From assembly GCA_900553465.1 (NCBI GenBank), contig USDT01000025.1, positions 1 through 42,237 on the forward strand: a stretch of DNA of 42,237 nt. Direction: 5' to 3'. Shown here piece by piece: positions 36,687-42,237 of the stretch. This DNA comes from an uncultured Prevotella sp. Its GTDB lineage: Bacteria > Bacteroidota > Bacteroidia > Bacteroidales > Bacteroidaceae. Made by a program: the position numbers and the translations under genes. Under the pieces are notes generated by a model. It did not search any database. It was not told the origin of the DNA and worked only from the letters and a program-made list of their open reading frames with translations. Every line of letters begins with the position of its first letter. Within the stretch, counting starts at the first letter, position 1.

Positions 36687-39614
36687 TTATTTCACAAGCA
36701 CTTTGCGCACTGTTCCGTCAGACATCTTCACGATATTGATGCCTCTCTGCAGTGTCTGCATCTTTGCACCGGAAAGCGACCAGATGCCCTCAACCTTGGC
36801 ATCGGCAGCGTTTTCGATGTCTTCTATTGCGTCTGTATCAAGTTCGTTCACATAGTCTGTGCCATCGAAGTAAACCACTTTGTGTGTCTTGTCAAGCACC
36901 GGATGCATGTCTTCATCAAGTGTCTGGAAGAACACCACATCCTCACTCTTCTTACCATTGAGCAGGTAACACAATTCACCGTTTCTCACCTGAGTGCTTG
37001 TGACGCTTGTCACCTGTGAGCCGTCAAGTTCGTAGCAGTTCACATATTCGCATTTGTTACCACGTGCGAAAGTATTCTTTCCATCAAGTCCTGAAGCTGT
37101 CACCTCACCAGCGTTGTAGCAATTGACAACCTTTGCTCTGTCACCCAACCATCCTGACAATGCGGCGCTTTCACGCTGTGCTGTTATTACACCTGTATTG
37201 TAGCAATTGGTAAGGAATACGAGTGCTGTCTGCTGGTCGTTCACACCGATGATACCACCGGCATTTGCACCAGTAACAGTGATATCGGCCTCGTTACCAC
37301 AACCAGAGATCTCAACAAGTCCGCTGCTCTTGGCAGTACCTACAATACCTCCGGCCCATGCCTTGGCGTAGATATAGCAGGAAGCATCCATTACCACGTT
37401 TCTGATCTTAGCACCGCCGGTCACAACACCGAACAGTCCCTTGTTGCCTTCCATGTCATTGTCTATCTGCAGATTAAGGATGCGGTGACCGTTACCTTCG
37501 AATACACCTGCATAAGGATAGTCCACAGTTCCGATGCCCGGATAATTGTAGATGCCACTCATGTCAATATCAGCACCCAGTGTTATGTTCATTACACGGC
37601 TTGCATGTCCGGTTGCAATATCGTCAGCAGCAGCCATGAGCTGTTCGCCGGTAGTGATGTAACGTGAGCCACAGCTCTGGCAAACACCGTCAACATAGTT
37701 GTGTTCAGGTCTATTGAGTCCGCCTTCAGTGTTGGAATAGCTTGCATTTGCACCCGGCATACCGTCGCAGCTCACATCGCCTGCCACATATACATTCTCA
37801 TGACCCTTGAAAGGCAGCGGACATTCGTCTGTACCGATAGTCTGTGTCCACTGGCCCTCGCCAGAATTGTAACCATTGAGAATATAGCACAGACCACCGT
37901 TGGCAACATCTTCCTCGTCGTTCAGCAGTGTGGCGAAATCGTTGTCAGCAAAAGGAGTCCAGTAATAGCAGTTGTCGTATTGTGGAGTCTTGCGTGCGAA
38001 TACATCAAACGTACCTGACGGCAGGTTCAGATTGCTCACTACATATACATTCTGCAGCAGAATCTCCTTGCCTCCGTGTGCATAGCCGATGATACCAGCG
38101 CATCCCTCACTCTGCGGAGCATCCATCTGGCCTGCATAACCACAGTTGCGGAATATGATGTTGTCGTGTGTGTTGGATGCCATACCTCCGTGCGTGGCGT
38201 CGCCTGAATAAGAAGACGTGATGTCCACCGTGCTCACACAGTTCTCTATAACAGAAGAGCCTCTTGACATACAGAGAAGACCTCCGGCATAGCGTGCCGT
38301 TGTATTGATAGAACCATCTACAAGCAGATTGCTTATCTTAGCATCCTTTATGAAACGGAAGAGAGCCACATTATCCTTTGTAACATCATAGGCAATGGTT
38401 ATCTTGTGCTCGCATCCGTCGAATGTTCCTGTGTACGGAGCTTCCTCAACATCGCCTATCATTACGCCCTTGGCAGAATACTCACTGAAGTCGATATCTG
38501 CTGTGAGATATGCTCCGGCAGTCTGGTCAACTCTGTTCACATAAGCTGCGAACCAGTAGAGCTGCTGAGCTGTAGACAATGCGTATAGTCCGTTCTCATC
38601 GGCAGCAACAAAGTCGTGATCGACATCGCCGCACGCCGAGCAAACTCCGTCAACGAAATCGTGAGGAGTGCGTATGGACTCATCCTCATTGGAATAACCT
38701 TTCACTTCTCCCATAGGTGAACCATCACAGTTGAGGTTACCGATAACATACACAGTACCGTGTGTATTGAAAGGCACCGGCTGGCTGTCCTCACCAAGTG
38801 TCTGATACCATATATTATTATTGCCGTTGTTGTTCATCGCGTATGCAGCAGCACCACTCTCCAGTTCCTCCACACTCACCGGAGTGCCCTGATAACCATA
38901 TATGTCGTAAAGACCTGACGATGTGCAAGTATTGCGATAGAGCGACTGTGTGCCGTCCATACCGACGATGTTTCCAGCGTTATAGCAGTTTCTGATGACA
39001 GAACCGCCGCCTACCCAACCGGAGATGGCAGCGCTCTCACGTCCGCCGTCTATATTTCCTGCGTTATAACAGTTGCTTATATTGAAGTTGCAACTTCCCA
39101 GATAGCTCACTCCGATGATGCCTGCTGCATTTGCTCCGTTTGCATAAACCGATGCCTCATTACCGCAGTTTTCGATAGTCACCGTTCCACCGCCAATAGA
39201 TCCGCCGGCAATACCGCCGCAGAACTCCTCGCCATTAATTGAGCTGGCAGCGTCGACAATCACATTCTTTATATAAGCACCGTCGGCCACAGCTCCGAAT
39301 AATCCAACATAGCTCTGTCCCGGCGCATCGATATTAAGATTGCGCACATAATGACAGTTTCCGTCAAAGGTTCCGTTGAAAGGCACTTCACTATTGCCGA
39401 TGGGTGAGAACTCCACACCTGACATGTCCACATCGTTGGTAAGCACACCACGGATGTTGCTGCTGCCTCCACTTACAAGATTGGAGAACTCCATCAGATC
39501 AGATGCCGTCGCAATCTGATAAACATCATCTTTTATGTCTATTGCATATGCGCCAGACACGGCCCCAGTACCTAAGGCTGTCAACAAAAGATAAATAGGT
39601 AATCGTTTAATCAT
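36687..39614 (-). CDS. large three-module GLUG-type surface protein
   Basis: A 975-residue secreted protein without a recognised enzyme domain. After a signal peptide (about 1-24) it has three related beta-solenoid-like modules (about 30-328, 329-649, 650-917). Each has a DIDMSG- or DIDFS-type strand, a GTFDG or GVFEG turn, GLUG-type lines such as AAGIIGVSY and AGGIVGTAK, and repeated NCYNAG steps. The first two end in HDFVDGVCSACGD (318-330) and HNYVDGVCQSCGS (638-650), a Cys-x-x-Cys linker; a Cys-rich structure stabilised by disulfides is likely. The C-terminal 40 residues (GIWSLSGAKMQTLQRG...VRKVLVK) resemble the Por/type IX sorting domain. An adhesin or glycan-binding role is possible but unproven. 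Confidence 0.8.
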   Translation of the reverse strand: MIKRLPIYLLLTALGTGAVSGAYAIDIKDDVYQIATASDLMEFSNLVSGGSSNIRGVLTNDVDMSGVEFSPIGNSEVPFNGTFDGNCHYVRNLNIDAPGQSYVGLFGAVADGAYIKNVIVDAASSINGEEFCGGIAGGSIGGGTVTIENCGNEASVYANGANAAGIIGVSYLGSCNFNISNCYNAGNIDGGRESAAISGWVGGGSVIRNCYNAGNIVGMDGTQSLYRNTCTSSGLYDIYGYQGTPVSVEELESGAAAYAMNNNGNNNIWYQTLGEDSQPVPFNTHGTVYVIGNLNCDGSPMGEVKGYSNEDESIRTPHDFVDGVCSACGDVDHDFVAADENGLYALSTAQQLYWFAAYVNRVDQTAGAYLTADIDFSEYSAKGVMIGDVEEAPYTGTFDGCEHKITIAYDVTKDNVALFRFIKDAKISNLLVDGSINTTARYAGGLLCMSRGSSVIENCVSTVDITSSYSGDATHGGMASNTHDNIIFRNCGYAGQMDAPQSEGCAGIIGYAHGGKEILLQNVYVVSNLNLPSGTFDVFARKTPQYDNCYYWTPFADNDFATLLNDEEDVANGGLCYILNGYNSGEGQWTQTIGTDECPLPFKGHENVYVAGDVSCDGMPGANASYSNTEGGLNRPEHNYVDGVCQSCGSRYITTGEQLMAAADDIATGHASRVMNITLGADIDMSGIYNYPGIGTVDYPYAGVFEGNGHRILNLQIDNDMEGNKGLFGVVTGGAKIRNVVMDASCYIYAKAWAGGIVGTAKSSGLVEISGCGNEADITVTGANAGGIIGVNDQQTALVFLTNCYNTGVITAQRESAALSGWLGDRAKVVNCYNAGEVTASGLDGKNTFARGNKCEYVNCYELDGSQVTSVTSTQVRNGELCYLLNGKKSEDVVFFQTLDEDMHPVLDKTHKVVYFDGTDYVNELDTDAIEDIENAADAKVEGIWSLSGAKMQTLQRGINIVKMSDGTVRKVLVK

Positions 39615-39661
39615 ACGTTAAAATTAATTTAGGTTTATATAAAATTTAGATTCGTACCATG

Positions 39662-39669
39662 CAAAATTA
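39662..39669 (-). promoter_or_regulatory. -7 box for the GLUG-protein gene
   Basis: Reads TAATTTTG on the minus strand, about 48 nt before the ATG. Surrounding A-rich DNA makes a chance match possible. The palindromes at 39721-39776 are 50-110 bp upstream. Confidence 0.4.
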
Positions 39670-39720
39670 GAAAAAAAAGAAAAATATATCAGCGTTTTTA
39701 GTACTTGTATAATGATTTTA

Positions 39721-39746
39721 TCAGTTGTATAATCACATACAACTGA
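39721..39746. promoter_or_regulatory. palindrome 1, candidate operator
   Basis: TCAGTTGTAT and ATACAACTGA form perfect 10-bp arms with a 6-nt spacer. A third related half-site (CTTGTATAATGAT, 39704-39716) lies next to it in direct orientation, giving three copies of a ~13-base unit. Such an arrangement fits a regulator binding site. Confidence 0.5.
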
Positions 39747-39756
39747 TTATCAATAT

Positions 39757-39776
39757 GTTACATTTCGCGATGTAAC
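39757..39776. promoter_or_regulatory. palindrome 2, candidate operator
   Basis: GTTACAT and ATGTAAC form perfect 7-bp arms with a 6-nt spacer, 11 bp beyond palindrome 1. Its half-site differs from that of palindrome 1, so two different proteins, or an RNA hairpin, are possible. Confidence 0.45.
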
Positions 39777-39821
39777 CGTTTTGTATTACAGAAAAACAGT
39801 ACAGAATAAAGAATAAGACAT

Positions 39822-39850
39822 GAAAAACATGCCTTGTTCATGTGTTTTTC
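39822..39850 (-). terminator. weak hairpin after the regulator gene
   Basis: On the minus strand GAAAAAC-ACATG can pair with CATGTTTTTC through one bulge, about 55 nt past the regulator stop codon. Only a loosely T-rich stretch follows. Confidence 0.3.
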
Positions 39851-39903
39851 GGATGTATTATACTGCCTGCGGAGAACTTACAGCCCGTCCTGCCGGTTAG
39901 TTT

Positions 39904-41490
39904 TCAGATGGCCATTATGGCCGGTTCGAACTTGCTGTTGTCGAGCAGTGAGCGGTTTTTCACACGCGTCTTGTATGTGTTGACCGTATGCACCGAGTAG
40001 TTCAGGAAGTTGGCAATGCGCTCGCTGTCGTTTATGCCAAGACGTATGAGTGCGAAGATGCGCATTTCGGACGTAAGAGAATTCTTTCGCGGTATGGTGC
40101 GATACTTCTCGTCGAACAGTAGATTGTATTTCTCGATGAAGTCCGGGAACAGTTTGAGGAACGCAGCGTCGAACGACGCATACATACTGTCGCGCTCAGT
40201 GTCGAGCACGGTGCGGTCGATTATTGCGCGCAGGTCGCCATACTGATGGGCCACAATCTTGTGGTCAAGCACGGTGAAGAGTTTCTGTAATCTTGACAAA
40301 AGCTCGGAGTTGGCACAGAACGACATGCCGATATATTCGTTCTTAATCTTGTTCGCCTCGGTGAGTTGCCGGTTCACCTCACGCAGCTGTGCCAGGTTCT
40401 CACTGATGGTATTGCGCGCCTGCATTATCTTTGCATTCTTGCGTCTGACAAATCTCACCGACAGCAACGACACAGCAAGCAGCACCACGAAGAGCGCGGC
40501 GGCAAGCATGAAGTAATTGCGCTGGCTGCGTATGGCCTCATAACGGTCCTGCTCGATGAGCGGCAATATGGCTCCGAGGTCTATCTTGCGCTGGCGCGAA
40601 TCGTAGAAAGTGATGTCGTTGAGTGCGAGATGTATGTAACGGCTTGCGCGGTTGTAATCGTCCTTATATATGAGTTTGGCAAGCAGATAAAGCGCCGTTA
40701 TCTCACGTGTGCACGAAATATTGTCGTAGATGGCCGACCTTGCGAAATACACCTTGGCACTGTCCGTCTGGCCCTGTCCGGTGAATGCCCATGCCACCAC
40801 CGCATAGGTCATAGCCTTGGTATGACTGTCCACGTTACCATACTTCTGGAAATTCCTGAAGGCCTCGATGCTTTTCTCCCACTGTCCGGTACGCATCTGC
40901 AGCGTACACATGTGCATCCAGTACTCGGCACTGTTCTTCGGAGTCAGCATAACAAGCGTGTCCACATAGGCTATGCTCTTCTTCTTGTAATTGTCGCAGT
41001 AAGGCGTGACGTTGGTATAATTGGCATTTTCCTGCCACAATTTCGAACACAGACTATAATAGTCTCTTTTCTGCTTCACATCCAGGTGCTCGGGATTTAT
41101 GACAGAAATCGTGTTGTAGGCTTCGTTCATGATGCCCGCCGATATCTGACAGAAGGCAACGGCGCAACGGGCCTCCACCATCATGTCGTCATTGCCGGTC
41201 TTTTCGGCCAGCTGCATGCACTGCCATGCATAAGCCATAGCCGAATCGTTGCGATAGGCCTTATACTCCTCAAAAAGACTATGGCACAGTTTGTAGCGTC
41301 GCACTGGTCCTTTTGCAACATTAAGCGAACGGCGCAGATATGCTATACGGTGCTTCTTCACATTCTCATACTTATCCTTGTGCTCAAGACTGTAGTCCAG
41401 TTTGCGCAGCCAGAACTCCACTTCGTCAGAAGCGGAGGACGTAAGAGGAAGGAGACATATTGTCAGTAGTATAATTATCAAGGATTTCAT
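39904..41490 (-). CDS. membrane-anchored TPR regulator, DUF6377 type
   Basis: Predicted one-component membrane regulator. The 528-residue product has a signal peptide (about 1-20), a periplasmic helical-repeat region of TPR type (about 25-320), one membrane segment (326-347), a cytoplasmic coiled-coil (about 350-385), a helical linker and a C-terminal LuxR-like helix-turn-helix (about 472-515, with LTSEMRIFALIRLGINDSERIANFLNYSVHTVNTYKTRV). This layout matches the DUF6377 family of Bacteroidota regulators, which often stand beside glycan-use genes. It probably controls the GLUG, GH31 and SusE/F-like genes just downstream; the signal is unknown. Candidate binding palindromes lie between it and the GLUG gene. 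A GntR or classical hybrid two-component system is ruled out by the domain order. Confidence 0.82.
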   Translation of the reverse strand: MKSLIIILLTICLLPLTSSASDEVEFWLRKLDYSLEHKDKYENVKKHRIAYLRRSLNVAKGPVRRYKLCHSLFEEYKAYRNDSAMAYAWQCMQLAEKTGNDDMMVEARCAVAFCQISAGIMNEAYNTISVINPEHLDVKQKRDYYSLCSKLWQENANYTNVTPYCDNYKKKSIAYVDTLVMLTPKNSAEYWMHMCTLQMRTGQWEKSIEAFRNFQKYGNVDSHTKAMTYAVVAWAFTGQGQTDSAKVYFARSAIYDNISCTREITALYLLAKLIYKDDYNRASRYIHLALNDITFYDSRQRKIDLGAILPLIEQDRYEAIRSQRNYFMLAAALFVVLLAVSLLSVRFVRRKNAKIMQARNTISENLAQLREVNRQLTEANKIKNEYIGMSFCANSELLSRLQKLFTVLDHKIVAHQYGDLRAIIDRTVLDTERDSMYASFDAAFLKLFPDFIEKYNLLFDEKYRTIPRKNSLTSEMRIFALIRLGINDSERIANFLNYSVHTVNTYKTRVKNRSLLDNSKFEPAIMAI

Positions 41491-41601
41491 CGTGTGTTCT
41501 TTTTTCTGTAATTATAACAGTACTTCTGATTTGTGCCGCATGGTGGCGGCTACACATGACTTCCTGTATCGTCAGACATCTGCCTCATCTCCCGCATGCA
41601 G

Positions 41602-41619
41602 TACATCCAGCCGGATGTA
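41602..41619 (-). promoter_or_regulatory. hairpin in the regulator's leader
   Basis: TACATCC and GGATGTA form a perfect 7-bp stem with a 4-nt loop inside the predicted leader of about 174 nt. It could act on mRNA stability or translation, or be a DNA operator. Confidence 0.35.
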
Positions 41620-41670
41620 TGTGTACGCAAGGCACGGTAAAAGTAGAAGCAGATGATATAGATTGTTTCA

Positions 41671-41678
41671 CAAAGTTA
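41671..41678 (-). promoter_or_regulatory. -7 box for the regulator gene
   Basis: Reads TAACTTTG on the minus strand. The predicted leader of about 174 nt is long for this window. No -33 box is visible. Confidence 0.45.
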
Positions 41679-42151
41679 CATATTTTTTGAAAAAAGAAAA
41701 ACGATAGCCTTAAAATTTTAAGACATATTTTTATTTGCGCGCGATGCGGATGCCAAAGCAGAAGACATACATACACGCTATGTCTGAAAACTTGGATTTT
41801 ATATCTATTTTAAGTTAACGCCACGACAGTTTTACCCCTCCGATTTTTCATATGCCGTGTGGACGTGCGACAGAGAAAACGCCATAGCGAAGCCTCAACC
41901 ACCGGAAAAGCCGGCCGACAGGAGCAGGAAGCAGACAAGGGGAAGGGCCATGACGATTCCGTAGAAATTCCGTATGGATTGTTTTTTATCCATAAATCAT
42001 CATAGAACAAACTAAAATGGCAGGACACCGCAATGTGGCATGAACAGCAACGGGGCTTTCCCCCCTAATGATAAATTCACACTGCCGCAACCGACACGCC
42101 CTCACAGCACGCTTGTTGCATATCTTTCAGTGCTTTTCCATATTACAGAAT
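41679..42151. other. ~470-bp stretch without a convincing gene
   Basis: A 72-codon minus-strand frame at 41810-42028 lacks domain features and is judged spurious. Nothing else is recognised before the 86-bp repeat at the right edge. Confidence 0.45.
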
Positions 42152-42237
42152 CAGCGTTTCTGAAGAAAACCCGAGAGGCGGACTTACAGTTTTTCTTGAC
42201 TTTTTTTTGACAAAATATTTTCGGAAAACAGACGTAA
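42152..42237 (-). repeat. 86-bp intergenic repeat, copy 2
   Basis: Read on the minus strand it matches 12268-12353 over the same 86-base length without gaps, including the identical 25-base core. The window stops at its edge, so the true repeat may extend further. Confidence 0.65.

Noticed and set aside
41810..42028. 72-codon minus-strand frame near the right edge
   Set aside because: No recognisable domain or leader, and it starts in low-complexity DNA.

Overview
The window reads as chromosomal DNA of a Bacteroidota bacterium, most likely Prevotellaceae. The support is a SusC/SusD pair, lipoproteins with an acidic stretch after the lipid-modified cysteine, 'TAnnTTTG' -7 promoter boxes ahead of many genes, no Shine-Dalgarno leaders, and Bacteroidota-type gene clusters (tig-clpP-clpX-recQ; guaB-PPIase-SurA-OstA-mutL). 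There is no rRNA, CRISPR array, phage or recognisable insertion sequence.

0.3-9.5 kb (minus strand): a five-gene polysaccharide utilisation operon, transcribed GH27 alpha-galactosidase, SusC, SusD, surface glycan-binding lipoprotein, GH26 beta-mannanase, ending at a strong intrinsic terminator. Together the genes fit capture and cleavage of galactose-substituted mannan. 9.7-11.7 kb (plus): an EamA-family transporter and cysteine synthase. 11.7-12.6 kb: a noncoding stretch full of short repeats. 12.6-14.3 kb (minus): tRNA-Val(TAC) with complete promoter and terminator, then an OmpA-type protein.

14.4-22.6 kb (minus): guaB, two parvulin-type periplasmic chaperones, an OstA/LptA-like protein, a small membrane protein and mutL, tightly packed. 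23.3-31 kb (minus): tig, clpP, clpX and recQ (protein folding and proteolysis plus a helicase), then lptB with a small phosphoesterase. 31.5-33.2 kb (plus): MlaE and MlaF, a lipid-transport ABC pair. 33.4-41.7 kb (minus): a second glycan-linked neighbourhood without SusC/D: a DUF6377-type membrane-bound regulator, a large three-module GLUG-type surface protein, a GH31 glycosidase with a non-canonical nucleophile motif, and a SusE/F-like secreted protein.

The most unusual structure is noncoding. There are ~105-bp hairpin repeats in inverted orientation about 12 kb apart, an 86-bp element present at 12.3 kb and at the right edge, two related ~430-bp intergenic modules at 22.8 and 31.0 kb, a clpP promoter placed in the loop of the tig terminator, and paired palindromes between the regulator and the GLUG-protein gene. 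All function calls are from reading the sequence and family knowledge; no database search was run.
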